A program made the translations under genes and the position numbers. DNA of 64,000 nucleotides from Herbaspirillum sp. SJZ106 (GTDB lineage: Bacteria; Pseudomonadota; Gammaproteobacteria; Burkholderiales; Burkholderiaceae_D), in the NCBI RefSeq assembly GCF_006715495.1, contig NZ_VFNI01000001.1, positions 682,001-746,000 of the forward strand. Direction: 5' to 3'. The notes below the pieces were generated by a model, which worked only from the letters and a program-made list of their open reading frames with translations, was not told where the DNA came from and made no database searches. This document shows positions 46,515 through 55,764 of the stretch, piece by piece; within the stretch, counting starts at the first letter, position 1, and each line of letters starts with the position of its first letter.

Positions 46515-47306
46515 TCAGAACGCCGGCACGATGGCGCCCTGGTATTTCTCTTCGATGAACTTCTTGACCTCAGGCGAGTTCAGCGCGGCGGCCAGTTTCT
46601 TGATGGCGGGGCTGTCCTTGTTGTCTTCGCGCGCCACCAGCAGGTTGGCGTAGGGCGAGTTGGCGTCTTCGATGAACAGCGAATCCTTGACCGGGTTCAG
46701 CTTGGCTTCCAGCGCGTAGTTGGTGTTGATCAGCGCCACGTCCACCTGGTTGAGCACGCGCGGCAGCGTGGCCGCTTCCAGCGCGCGGAATTTCAGCTTC
46801 TTCGGGTTTTCGACGATGTCTTTCTGGGTGGCCGAGATGTTGGCGCTGTCCTTCAGTTTAATCAGGCCGTTGCGGGCCAGCAGCAACAGGGCGCGGCCCG
46901 AGTTGGACGGGTCGTTGGGAATGGCGATGGTGGCGCCGTTGGGGATGTCGGCAATCTTCTTGTACTTTTGCGAATAGGCGGCGAAGGGCTCGACGTGCAC
47001 CTTGGCGACCGATACTTCGATGTCGTTCTTGTGCGCTTTCTTGAATTGGTCGATATACGGCTGGTGCGCGAAGAAGTTGCCGTCGACCTGCTTTTCGTTG
47101 GTCTGCGCGGCCGGCTGCACGTAGTCGGTGAAGACCTTCACCTGCAGGTCGACGCCTTCCTTGGCCAGCACCGGCTTGATGTGTTCCAGGATCTCGGCAT
47201 GCGGCACCGGGGTGGCGGCGATCACCAGCTTGTCGGCGGCATGGGCGCCGATGGAAAACGCCAGTGCGGCGCCGGCGAACAGGTGGGGGATCAGTTTGCG
47301 GGACAT
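46515..47306 (-). CDS. metQ: Methionine ABC transporter substrate-binding protein
   Basis: 263 aa. The NlpA/MetQ pattern is clear: LVIAATPVPHAEILEHIKP, QVDGNFFAHQPYID, GATIAIPNDPSNSGRAL and DVALINTNYALEA. MetQ proteins are usually lipoproteins, but here the signal peptide ends in a SIGAHAAD signal peptidase I site and has no lipobox cysteine, so the mature protein is expected to be a free periplasmic protein. Last gene of the metN-metI-metQ operon. Confidence 0.93.
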   Translation of the reverse strand: MSRKLIPHLFAGAALAFSIGAHAADKLVIAATPVPHAEILEHIKPVLAKEGVDLQVKVFTDYVQPAAQTNEKQVDGNFFAHQPYIDQFKKAHKNDIEVSVAKVHVEPFAAYSQKYKKIADIPNGATIAIPNDPSNSGRALLLLARNGLIKLKDSANISATQKDIVENPKKLKFRALEAATLPRVLNQVDVALINTNYALEAKLNPVKDSLFIEDANSPYANLLVAREDNKDSPAIKKLAAALNSPEVKKFIEEKYQGAIVPAF

Positions 47307-47353
47307 GTATTCGCTCCAGTCTTGTTGTGAGAGTTCAAAAGGTGTTCAAAAGG

Positions 47354-48040
47354 TCATTTACGGGTAAAGCGCAGCACCAGGCGGTCGCCGAAGAATTGCA
47401 GCAACTGCACCAGCACCACCAGGATGGCCACGGTCACCACCATCACTTCGGTCTGGAAGCGTTGGTAGCCGTAGCGGATCGCCAGGTCGCCCAGGCCGCC
47501 GCCGCCGATCACGCCCGACATCGCGGCATACGACATGAGCGTGATGGCGGTGATCGTGACCGCCGCCAGCAAGCCTGGCAGGGCCTCGGGCAGCAGCGCG
47601 CCGAAGATGATCTGGCGGCGCCGCGCGCCCATGGCGGTACAGGTCTCGATCACGCCGCGGTCGATCTCGCGCAGCACGCTTTCGGTGAGCCGCGCGAAGA
47701 AAGGCGCGGTGCCGATCACCAGGGGCGGAATGGCGCCGGTCACGCCCAGCGAGGTGCCCACCAGCCACAGCGTGAACGGGATCAATACGATCAGCAGGAT
47801 CAGGAAGGGCACCGAGCGCAGCACGTTGACCAGCAGCGACAACGCCAGGTATACGCCGCGTTGCGCCAGCAATTGCTTGCGGTTGGTGAGGAACAGCAGG
47901 ATCCCCAGCGGCAGGCCCAGCAGTATCGTGAAGAACAGCGAGCCGCCGGTCATGGCCAGGGTTTCCAGGGTGGCGTCCCACACCTCGCTCCAGTCGACCT
48001 GCGACAGCGAGGTTTGCAGCAAATCTGCCAGCGCGCTCAT
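47354..48040 (-). CDS. metI: Methionine ABC transporter permease
   Basis: 228 aa with about five membrane helices. Characteristic MetI stretches are ETLAMTGGSLFFTILLGLP, NVLRSVPFLILLIVLIPFT, then the coupling region VIETCTAMGARRRQIIFGA and GVIGGGGLGDLAIRYGYQR. Its start overlaps the stop of metN by 4 bases. Confidence 0.94.
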   Translation of the reverse strand: MSALADLLQTSLSQVDWSEVWDATLETLAMTGGSLFFTILLGLPLGILLFLTNRKQLLAQRGVYLALSLLVNVLRSVPFLILLIVLIPFTLWLVGTSLGVTGAIPPLVIGTAPFFARLTESVLREIDRGVIETCTAMGARRRQIIFGALLPEALPGLLAAVTITAITLMSYAAMSGVIGGGGLGDLAIRYGYQRFQTEVMVVTVAILVVLVQLLQFFGDRLVLRFTRK

Positions 48041-49047
48041 GCCAGCACCTCATGCTCGATGCCGGAGGCCGCCAGGCGTTCCAGCACCTGGGCCACGGCC
48101 TGCTCGCCGCCGGAAAACTCCACCAGCAATTGCCCATAGGGCGTGTCCTTGATGCGCGAGACAGTACCTTGCACGATGGTGGCCAGCGCCGCGGTGGCCG
48201 CGGTCAGTTGCGACAGGATCGGCTGGGCCGCCAGTTCGCCGGCATAGGTCAGGCGCACCAGCTTGCCGTCGGCGCGGCGCGCATAGGGCGCCAGCGTTTC
48301 GTCCCAGGCGAGGCTTTCGGCCAGCAGCGCGCGCGTGACCGCATGTTTCGGATGCAGGAAGGTATCGACCACGGCGCCGCGTTCGACCACGATGCCGGCG
48401 TCGAGCACCGCCACCCGGTCGCAGATGTTGCGTATCACTTGCATCTCGTGCGTGATGAGTACGATGGTCAGGCCCAGCTTGCGGTTGATTTCCAGCAGCA
48501 GGCGCAGGATGGACTGGGTGGTTTCGGGATCGAGCGAGGAAGTCGCCTCGTCGCACAGCAGCAGGCGCGGCGAATTGGCCAGCGCGCGGGCAATGCCGAC
48601 ACGCTGCTTTTGCCCGCCCGACAGTTGCGACGGATACTGGTCGCGGTGCGCTTCCAGGCCGACCAGCTGCAGCAGTTCGGCGACACGGCGGTCGCGCTGC
48701 TCGCGGCTGTAGCGGCCGGTGATCTTCAGCGGCCAGTCGATGTTCTGGGCCACGGTCTTGGCGTTCAACAGGTTGAAGTGCTGGAACACCATGCCGATGC
48801 GCTGGCGCAGCGCCAGCAGGCCATCGTGGCCGAGTCCGGTGATGTCTTCGCCGTCGATCAGGATGCGGCCGCTGTCGGGACGTTCCAGCAGGTTCAGCGT
48901 GCGGATCAGCGTGCTTTTGCCGGCGCCGGAGCGGCCGATGATGCCGAAGATCTCCCCTTGGGCGATTTCCAGGTTGATGTCTTGCAGGGCGACGATGTCG
49001 CGCTTGCCGGCCCGGTAGTTTTTATGAAGATGCTCGATGCGAATCAC
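48037..49047 (-). CDS. metN: Methionine ABC transporter ATP-binding protein
   Basis: 336 aa. Walker A GRSGAGKST, signature LSGGQKQRVGIARAL, Walker B LLLCDEATSSLDPETT and the switch LITHEMQVI are present. The C-terminal part, about residues 260-336 (GELAAQPILSQLTAATAAL and after), is the ACT-like regulatory domain by which excess methionine inhibits MetNI transport. First gene of the operon. I saw no SAM riboswitch in the AT-rich 195-base leader (49048-49242). Confidence 0.94.
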   Translation of the reverse strand: MIRIEHLHKNYRAGKRDIVALQDINLEIAQGEIFGIIGRSGAGKSTLIRTLNLLERPDSGRILIDGEDITGLGHDGLLALRQRIGMVFQHFNLLNAKTVAQNIDWPLKITGRYSREQRDRRVAELLQLVGLEAHRDQYPSQLSGGQKQRVGIARALANSPRLLLCDEATSSLDPETTQSILRLLLEINRKLGLTIVLITHEMQVIRNICDRVAVLDAGIVVERGAVVDTFLHPKHAVTRALLAESLAWDETLAPYARRADGKLVRLTYAGELAAQPILSQLTAATAALATIVQGTVSRIKDTPYGQLLVEFSGGEQAVAQVLERLAASGIEHEVLA

Positions 49048-49242
49048 GATGATCAGGATGGATGGGACTGATCGAGTCTAACTTTTGGTTATTTAGGCTG
49101 GAAGTTCTTATTAGTTTTTTGCTTATGAAAAAAAGGAATTAAGCGCGCTCTGGCGGGCGCGAAACCTCTTGTCGATCGATTAATCGGGATTCAGCGGGCC
49201 GGGCGGACCGGCAAGAACCGGAAAATGCCCATGTCCGCCGTC

Positions 49243-51681
49243 TCAGAAGTTGTAGCGCAAGGTGGCGCCGACGGTGCGCGACTGGCCCGCCGCGGCGTTG
49301 TAGTACAGGCCGCTGGCTTGCGTCCCGGCGCCGGCCGAATACACCGACAGGTAATAGCGCTTGTCCAACACGTTGCGGGCCCACAGGGACAGTTCCCAGG
49401 ACTTGCTGTCGCCCTGGTAGAGGCGCAATCCGGTGGCCAGGTTGAGCAGGCCGTAGGCGGGGATTTCGGAATAGACCGAATTGTCCGCCGCGCCGCGCGC
49501 CGACGAGCGCCAGGCGTAGCTGCCGGCCACGTAATGGTCGACGTTGTCGCTCACATGATGCCGGTATTGCGCCGACAGGCTGGCGCTCCAGCGCGGCACG
49601 TCGGCCACGCGCGCCCCGCTCAGGCTGCAGCTGGAGGGCGCGCCGGCCGCGTTGGCGATTTCGGCCGGGCATGGCGCTTTGTCGTAGGACAGGTAGGTGG
49701 CATCGGTGAACGAGGTATTGAATCCGAGCGTGAGGCCTTTGAGCGGCTGGGCCTGGATGTCCAGTTCCGCGCCGCGGCTGCGTACCTTGCCGACGTTGAC
49801 CAGCGTCGGCAGGTTGATGCCGCTTGGGCTGGGCAGGAAGGCCGTGGCCTGGTAATTGTTGATGCCGGTCCAGAACAGGTTGGCGTTGATGTGCAGGCGC
49901 TGGTCGAACAGCGCGCTCTTGATGCCCAGTTCGGCGGCGTTGGCGCGTTCGGGGCCGATCAGCAGCGAGCCGCTGCCCAGCGTGGGCGCATTGGAAACGC
50001 CGACGATGCTCAGGCCGCCGGATTTTTCTCCATGCGACAGCGTGGCGTAGCCCAGGACGTTGTCATCGATCTTGTAAGCCAGGTTCAGCAGGGCGGACGG
50101 GCTGAAATTGCCGATCTTCAGATTGCCCGAATCGTAGGGAGTCAGGCCGAACGCGTTCCAGAACGGCGCCGTGGCGGGATTGGCATTGTGCGGCGTGTCG
50201 CGGCGTACCCAGCCGCGTTTTTCCTCATAGGTGCCGCGCACGCCGGCGGTCACGTCCAGACGCTGGGTGACATGCCAGGTGCCCTGGCCGAACAAGGCGT
50301 AGCTGTCGGTGTCGACCTGGCCGGGGGAGATCAATGTCACATTGTTGAGCACGCCAAAATTGGCGCCGACAATGCCGAGGTCGGCCTTGGGGCCGTAGTT
50401 GAAGAAGGTCCGGTTGGAGAGCCGCTGGTTGAAGTAATAGGCGCCCGCCACATAATCGAACGCGCCGCCGATGGGGGAAGCCAGCCTGATTTCTTGCGAG
50501 AACTGGCTGTCCTCGACTTGCACGCCGTAATTGGAAAGTACCGGGGTGAATGCGCCGTTGTCGGGCTTGAAGTCCCAGAAACGCCAGGCGGTGATCGAGG
50601 TCAGCTTGAAACCGCTGTCCAGTTTCCAGTTGGCTTCGGCCGAGGCGCCGCCCTGGCGCACGCTGACATGCTGGTCGGCATCGAAATTCACCTGGTACAG
50701 GCTGGGGTCGGTGACCGGACGGTTACCCAGCTGCGCGCTGGAGGCCAGGTATTTGTTCACGCCGTTGATGGTCGGCCCGGCGTTGTAGAACACCGAGACG
50801 CCATTGCTGGAATTTTCTTCGCTGTAGTCGCCGATCAGGCGCAGGCTGAAACGGTCGTCCGGCTGGTACAGCAATTGGCCGCGGATGCCGCGGCGCGTGC
50901 CGCCGTTGAGCTTTTCGCCATTGGCGAGGTTGTCGACATTGCCGCCCTGATGCGTTTGCGAGACGGTCAGGCGTCCGGCCCAGGTATCGCTGATCGGGCC
51001 GGACAAGATCGCCTTGGTCTGGTAATAGCCATTCGAGCCGGTGGAGGCTTCCACGCTGTTGTCGCGTTCGAACGAGGGTTGCCGCGTATGGATGTTGAGT
51101 ACGCCGGCGGTGGTGTTCTTGCCGAACAGCGTTCCTTGCGGGCCGCGCAGCAATTCGACCTGGTCGATGTCGAGCAGGTCGGTCACGGCCATGCTGGCGC
51201 GGCCCAGGTAGACGTTGTCCAGATAGATGCCGACGCTGCTGTCGATGCCGTCGCTGTTGCCGGAATTGGCGCCGATGCCGCGCACGCTGATGCTGGCCTG
51301 GCGCGGCTGCGCCAGCGATATGCTGGTGGAGGGCAGCAGTTGCTGCAAGTCCTGCAATTGGTAGACGCGCTGGTTTTCCAGCGTTGCGCCGTTGAGGACG
51401 GTCATCGGCACCGGCACTTTTTGCGGGTCTTCATCGCGCCGGCGGGCGTTGACGGTAATCGTCTGCAAGGCGTCCGGCGCGATATCGTCCGGGGCCGATG
51501 CCTGTGCCTGTACGGCTGCGGCCGCAACCCTGGCATCGGCGCTATTGGTGTTATTGGCGCCATGCTGGTCCGCCGCCTGCGCGCATGCCGGACAGGCGGC
51601 TGCGATGGCTGCCAGCACCAGGCCCAGGCGCCAGCCGGCCGGGCGATGTCTTGTCGTCCGGGTGTCGTCGGCGATGTTCAA
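49243..51681 (-). CDS. TonB-dependent outer-membrane receptor
   Basis: 812 aa. The start is a TTG at 51681, supported by a strong AGGGGGAG site 6 bases upstream. A signal peptide ends near ACAQAAD. A TonB box (LQTITVNARRR) is followed by the plug domain (about 85-200, with VRGIGANSGNSDGIDSSVG and ELLRGPQGTLFGKNTTAG) and a 22-strand barrel ending in RTVGATLRYNF. These receptors import siderophores, vitamins or other scarce compounds. Neighbouring sulfur genes suggest an organosulfur ligand; that is inference only. Confidence 0.93.
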   Translation of the reverse strand: MNIADDTRTTRHRPAGWRLGLVLAAIAAACPACAQAADQHGANNTNSADARVAAAAVQAQASAPDDIAPDALQTITVNARRRDEDPQKVPVPMTVLNGATLENQRVYQLQDLQQLLPSTSISLAQPRQASISVRGIGANSGNSDGIDSSVGIYLDNVYLGRASMAVTDLLDIDQVELLRGPQGTLFGKNTTAGVLNIHTRQPSFERDNSVEASTGSNGYYQTKAILSGPISDTWAGRLTVSQTHQGGNVDNLANGEKLNGGTRRGIRGQLLYQPDDRFSLRLIGDYSEENSSNGVSVFYNAGPTINGVNKYLASSAQLGNRPVTDPSLYQVNFDADQHVSVRQGGASAEANWKLDSGFKLTSITAWRFWDFKPDNGAFTPVLSNYGVQVEDSQFSQEIRLASPIGGAFDYVAGAYYFNQRLSNRTFFNYGPKADLGIVGANFGVLNNVTLISPGQVDTDSYALFGQGTWHVTQRLDVTAGVRGTYEEKRGWVRRDTPHNANPATAPFWNAFGLTPYDSGNLKIGNFSPSALLNLAYKIDDNVLGYATLSHGEKSGGLSIVGVSNAPTLGSGSLLIGPERANAAELGIKSALFDQRLHINANLFWTGINNYQATAFLPSPSGINLPTLVNVGKVRSRGAELDIQAQPLKGLTLGFNTSFTDATYLSYDKAPCPAEIANAAGAPSSCSLSGARVADVPRWSASLSAQYRHHVSDNVDHYVAGSYAWRSSARGAADNSVYSEIPAYGLLNLATGLRLYQGDSKSWELSLWARNVLDKRYYLSVYSAGAGTQASGLYYNAAAGQSRTVGATLRYNF

Positions 51682-51692
51682 TTCGTGCTCCC

Positions 51693-51784
51693 CCTTATGC
51701 TATGGAGGGGATTGTCGCCGAACTGGGAGCTCAAATCCAAAACAGATACAGCATTTCTGCATAAGGGATCCGCATATCCTTATG
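51693..51784 (-). promoter_or_regulatory. Three copies of a CCTTATG heptamer upstream of the TonB-receptor gene
   Basis: CCTTATG is found at 51693-51699 and 51778-51784, and its complement CATAAGG at 51760-51766. The last two form an inverted repeat with an 11-base spacer. Repeated half-sites in the promoter region of the minus-strand receptor gene suggest a transcription-factor operator; the factor is unknown. Confidence 0.4.
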
Positions 51785-51858
51785 AGGCCGGCGCATCGGG
51801 ATGGCGAAGGCTCAGGCGCATTCCGCGAGCGTTCAGGGCGCTGGAAGCAGGACGGCGT

Positions 51859-53049
51859 TCAGGCGCCATCGGCAACCACATCCAGCGCCATCACCTGGCC
51901 AATTGCCGCGATCACATAATCGATCTCGGCTTCGGTGGTGCCGCGGCCGAGCGAAAAGCGGATCGCGTTGCGCGCCGTTTCGGGCGAGCGGCCGATCGCC
52001 AGCAGCACGAAAGAGGGCGCGGCAGCGGCCGAGTTGCAGGCCGAGCCGGCCGACACCGCGATGCCGAGCAATTGGCTGGCCAGGGTGCCGTAGCGGGTCG
52101 GCGGGAAGCTGACGTTGAGGTTGTGCGGCACACGGTTGGCGGCGCAGCCGTTCAATTGCACGCCGGGCAGGTGGCCGATGCCGGCCCACAGGCGATCGCG
52201 CAGGGCGCGGATGCGCGCGCTTTCTTCGGCCAGCAACTGGCCTGCCAGTTCGAATGCCTCGCCCATGCCGACGATCTGGTGCGTAGCCAGCGTGCCGGAG
52301 CGCATGCCATTCTCATGGCCGCCGCCATCGATCTGGGCTTGCAGCTTCAAGTCGGGACGGTTGCGCACATACAGCGCGCCGATGCCCTTGGGACCGTAGA
52401 CCTTGTGTGCGGAGACCGACATCAGGTCCACTGTCAGGCGCGCCAGGTCGACCGGGATCTTGCCGGCCGCCTGCACCGCGTCGACGTGGAACACGATGCC
52501 GCGTTCGGCGCAGATCTCGCCCAGTTCGGCGATCGGCTGGATCACGCCGATCTCGTTGTTCACATACATCACTGAGGCCAGGATGGTGTCCGGGCGCAGC
52601 GCGGCGCGGAACTGTTGCGGCGTGACCAGCCCGTTGTCGCCCGGTTGCAGGAAGGTGACTTCGAAGCCGGCGCGTTCCAGCGTGTGCATGGTGTCCAGCA
52701 CCGCCTTGTGCTCGGTGGCCACGGTGACCAGGTGGCGGCCCTTGCCGGCCAGCGCCTGGGCCGTGCCCTTGATGGCCAGGTTGTTCGATTCGGTCGCGCC
52801 CGAAGTCCAGACGATCTCGCCGGGCTGCGCGCCCAGCAGGCCGGCCACCTGGGCGCGCGCCTTTTCCACCGCGCGCCTGGCTTCCCAGCCGAAAGGATGG
52901 GAGCTGCTGGCGGCGTTGCCGAATTTGTCGGTGAGGAAGTCGCACATGATCCTGGCGACTTGGGGATCGACCGGCGTGGTGGCGCCATAGTCCAGGTAAA
53001 TGGGGAAAGTCAGGCTGGCAGGCGGGCGACAGGGAGCGGGGGCGTTCAT
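51859..53049 (-). CDS. Cysteine desulfurase, NifS/IscS type
   Basis: 396 aa from the ATG at 53049 ([13 protein letters not shown]). Class I desulfurase motifs are present: [27 protein letters not shown], the PLP lysine in [12 protein letters not shown] and the cysteine loop [15 protein letters not shown]. Unlike housekeeping IscS, no iron-sulfur assembly genes are near. It lies between a TonB receptor and a divergent LysR gene, so a special role in sulfur supply or alternative sulfur use is possible. Confidence 0.9.
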   Translation of the reverse strand: MNAPAPCRPPASLTFPIYLDYGATTPVDPQVARIMCDFLTDKFGNAASSSHPFGWEARRAVEKARAQVAGLLGAQPGEIVWTSGATESNNLAIKGTAQALAGKGRHLVTVATEHKAVLDTMHTLERAGFEVTFLQPGDNGLVTPQQFRAALRPDTILASVMYVNNEIGVIQPIAELGEICAERGIVFHVDAVQAAGKIPVDLARLTVDLMSVSAHKVYGPKGIGALYVRNRPDLKLQAQIDGGGHENGMRSGTLATHQIVGMGEAFELAGQLLAEESARIRALRDRLWAGIGHLPGVQLNGCAANRVPHNLNVSFPPTRYGTLASQLLGIAVSAGSACNSAAAAPSFVLLAIGRSPETARNAIRFSLGRGTTEAEIDYVIAAIGQVMALDVVADGA

Positions 53050-53285
53050 GACGGCGGATTCGGGAAGTCCAGGAAAAGCGGCGTTGGGGCAGCGTTGGGT
53101 TTGGGCATGGCGCCATGCCTTGCCTGAAAGACAAGGCGAAATGGCGGGCCAGGCAGGAAGTATGGCCATTTATGCCCGACCTTGCGCTTCTTACATTAGC
53201 TTATACAAAATTATTATACTGAAATAGAATAAATACAAACCTATAATCCGAAAATCATATGCATGGATCTTGATTCGGGACATTG

Positions 53286-54221
53286 ATGGATCTCAACCAG
53301 TTGGAAGCTTTCGCGGCGGTAATGACGATCGGCAGCGTGACTGGCGCCGGGCGCAGCCTGGGCCGTTCGCAGCCGGCCGTGAGCAAGGCCATCGGCGACT
53401 TGGAAGCGGAGCTGGGTTATGCGTTGTTCGACCGCAACGGGCCGCGCGTGACGCCGACCGGCAAGGCCTTCCTGTTGTACGAGGAGGTCGAGCGTTCGCT
53501 GGTCGGGCTGCGCAGCATCCGCGAGCGCGCCGCCGAGATCGGCCGCGAAGAGGCGCAGCCGGTGCATCTGGTGGCGACCCCGGCGCTGGCCTCGACCATC
53601 GCGCCGGCGGCCTTGCAACTGGTGGCGCAGGGCAGTTCGGCGTTTCCGGAGCATATCCATTTGCGCAGCGCCTCGGCCGAGCAGGTAGTGCATTCCGTGC
53701 TGCACCGTACCGTCAGCCTGGGCCTGACCAGCCTGCCGGTGGCGCACCGCGGGCTCGACCTGCACTGGATCGGCGAGGCGCCCTGCGTGGCGGTGATGCG
53801 CGCCGACCATCCGCTGGCCAGGAAAGACAAGATCACGCGCGCGGCCCTGCGCGGCGAACGCGTGATCACCATGTCCAACCGCTACCGCCTGCGCCAGCGC
53901 ATCGAAACCGCGCTGGGCGAGGACAGTCTGCTGGACGTGGCGATCGACACCAATACCTCCTTCAACGCCATCATGGCCGCGCGCGCCGGCCTGGGGGTGG
54001 CGCTGGTGGAGCCGATCACGGCGCTGGGCATGCCCATCGAGGGGCTGGTGGCCAGGCCGCTGGCGGTGGATATTCCGTTTTATTTCGGCGTGGTGACGCC
54101 GTTCGGCAAACCGGTCGAAGGCATCACCCAGGCGCTGATCGGGGCGGTCGAAACCGCCGCGCGCAACATCCTGCACGGCTTCGTCAAGCGCGACGCGGCC
54201 GAACATGACGAATTGCTGTAA
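53286..54221 (+). CDS. LysR-family transcriptional regulator
   Basis: 311 aa from the ATG at 53286 (MDLNQLEAFAAVM); the TTG one codon earlier is also in frame. Helix-turn-helix: VTGAGRSLGRSQPAVSKAI, then DLEAELGYALFDRNGPRV. Divergent from the cysteine desulfurase gene across 236 AT-rich bases and directly upstream of the long plus-strand operon, so it probably controls one or both. Confidence 0.9.
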   Translation: MDLNQLEAFAAVMTIGSVTGAGRSLGRSQPAVSKAIGDLEAELGYALFDRNGPRVTPTGKAFLLYEEVERSLVGLRSIRERAAEIGREEAQPVHLVATPALASTIAPAALQLVAQGSSAFPEHIHLRSASAEQVVHSVLHRTVSLGLTSLPVAHRGLDLHWIGEAPCVAVMRADHPLARKDKITRAALRGERVITMSNRYRLRQRIETALGEDSLLDVAIDTNTSFNAIMAARAGLGVALVEPITALGMPIEGLVARPLAVDIPFYFGVVTPFGKPVEGITQALIGAVETAARNILHGFVKRDAAEHDELL

Positions 54222-54297
54222 CTGACAGATACAAGCGACGGCAGGCGGCCCCACGGTTTGCCTGCCATGTCCGTTTTTCGCTTTTGAAGAGGGCCAC

Positions 54298-55764
54298 ATG
54301 CCGAATATGGAATCGACCGCCGCTACTGCGCCGCAAGGCCTGGCGGCGCTGGAGGCGCGCCTGCGCCAGGATCTCGAATGGCTGGCCTTGCCCGGCAAGG
54401 CCTGGACGCCGCAGACCGAGCGTGATGGCGCAGCGGTGCTCGACGTGGCCATCATCGGCGGCGGCCAGGCCGGCATGGCCGCATCGGTGGCCTTGAGCCA
54501 CCTGGGCATCCCCAATGTCATCTACGACCAGTCGCCCAAGGACTTCGAAGGCCCCTGGGCCACCACCGCGCGCATGGAAACGCTGCGCTCGCCCAAGACC
54601 CTGACCGGTCCCGCGCTGGGCTTTCCGGCGCTGACCTTCCGCGCCTGGTTCGAAACCCAGTTCGGCGCGCAGGCCTGGGAAGAACTGGACAAGATCCCGC
54701 GCCTGCAGTGGATGGATTACCTGCGCTGGTTCCGCCGCGTGATGCGCCTGGATATCCGCAACGAACACCGCGTGCTGGCCGTGCTGCCGCGCGCCGATGG
54801 CGTGGTGGAACTGAAGCTGGCGACGCCGCAGGGCGAGTCGTCGGTGCTGGCGCGCCGCGTGGTGCTGGCCACCGGCCGCGACGGCCTGGGCGGCGCTTAC
54901 CTGCCGCCGCTGGTGGACAAGCTGCCGCGCGCGCGCTGGGCGCATTCTTCCGATGTGTTCGATTACGCCGCGCTCAAGGGCAAGCGGGTGGGCGTGGTGG
55001 GCGGCGGCTCGTCGGCCATGGACAGTGCGGCTACCGCGCTGGAACAGGGCGCGGCGCGGGTGGACCTGCTGATCCGCCGCAAGGAACTGCCGCGCGTCAA
55101 CAAGGGCAAGGGCTCGGGCAACCCGGGCCTGGTCAACGGCCACCAGCATCTGCCGGACGAATGGAAATGGCGCATCCGCCACTACGTCAACGCGCAGCAG
55201 GTGCCGCCGCCGTCGGGCAGCACCCGCCGCGTATCGCGCTTTGCCAATGCCCGCTTCCTGCTCGGCACCTCGATCGAGGAGGTGGCCGTCCAGCCGGATG
55301 GCGCGCTGCGGCTGGACACCAACCGCGGCCCGCTGGAACTGGACTTCCTGTTCTTCTCCACCGGTTTTCGCGTCGACTGGAGCGCGCGTCCCGAATTCGC
55401 CGCCATCGGCCCGCACATCCTGACCTGGCGCGAGCGCTATACGCCGCCGGCCGGCGACGAGGATGCCGAGCTGGCCGATTCGCCTTACCTCGGCCCGGTG
55501 TTCCAATTCCAGGAAAAGACCCCCGGCGCGCTGCCCGGACTGGACCGCGTGCATTGTTTCTGTTATCCGGCCACCGCCAGCCACGGCACCGTTTCCGGCG
55601 ACATTCCCGCCATCAGCGACGGCGCTTACCGCTTGGCGCAGGGCATCGCTTCCCTGATGTACGGCGAGGATGTGGAATACCATTACCGCAATATCGAGGC
55701 CTACGAAGAACCCGAACTGGTCGGCGACGAGTGGACCCCGTCCGAATGGGAGCTGCCGGGATGA
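54298..55764 (+). CDS. FAD/NAD(P)-binding oxidoreductase (flavin-monooxygenase-like)
   Basis: 488 aa. It has a Rossmann FAD motif VAIIGGGQAGMAASV (about residues 50-64) and a second nucleotide-binding motif VGVVGGGSSAMDSAA (about residues 233-247). The layout with two GxGxxG-type sites is that of flavin-containing monooxygenases and related oxidoreductases. A helical region, WRIRHYVN, and the end region GDEWTPSEWELPG are unassigned. First enzyme of the ABC-importer operon, with a 4-base overlap with the next gene. Confidence 0.85.
   Translation: MPNMESTAATAPQGLAALEARLRQDLEWLALPGKAWTPQTERDGAAVLDVAIIGGGQAGMAASVALSHLGIPNVIYDQSPKDFEGPWATTARMETLRSPKTLTGPALGFPALTFRAWFETQFGAQAWEELDKIPRLQWMDYLRWFRRVMRLDIRNEHRVLAVLPRADGVVELKLATPQGESSVLARRVVLATGRDGLGGAYLPPLVDKLPRARWAHSSDVFDYAALKGKRVGVVGGGSSAMDSAATALEQGAARVDLLIRRKELPRVNKGKGSGNPGLVNGHQHLPDEWKWRIRHYVNAQQVPPPSGSTRRVSRFANARFLLGTSIEEVAVQPDGALRLDTNRGPLELDFLFFSTGFRVDWSARPEFAAIGPHILTWRERYTPPAGDEDAELADSPYLGPVFQFQEKTPGALPGLDRVHCFCYPATASHGTVSGDIPAISDGAYRLAQGIASLMYGEDVEYHYRNIEAYEEPELVGDEWTPSEWELPG

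Noticed and set aside
49048-49242. A SAM or related riboswitch upstream of metN
   Set aside because: The region is AT-rich and shows no convincing multi-stem structure or known conserved core.
49225-52575. A 1116-aa plus-strand open frame across the TonB-receptor and desulfurase genes
   Set aside because: It is antisense to two well-supported genes and crosses their intergenic region; no domain is visible in it.
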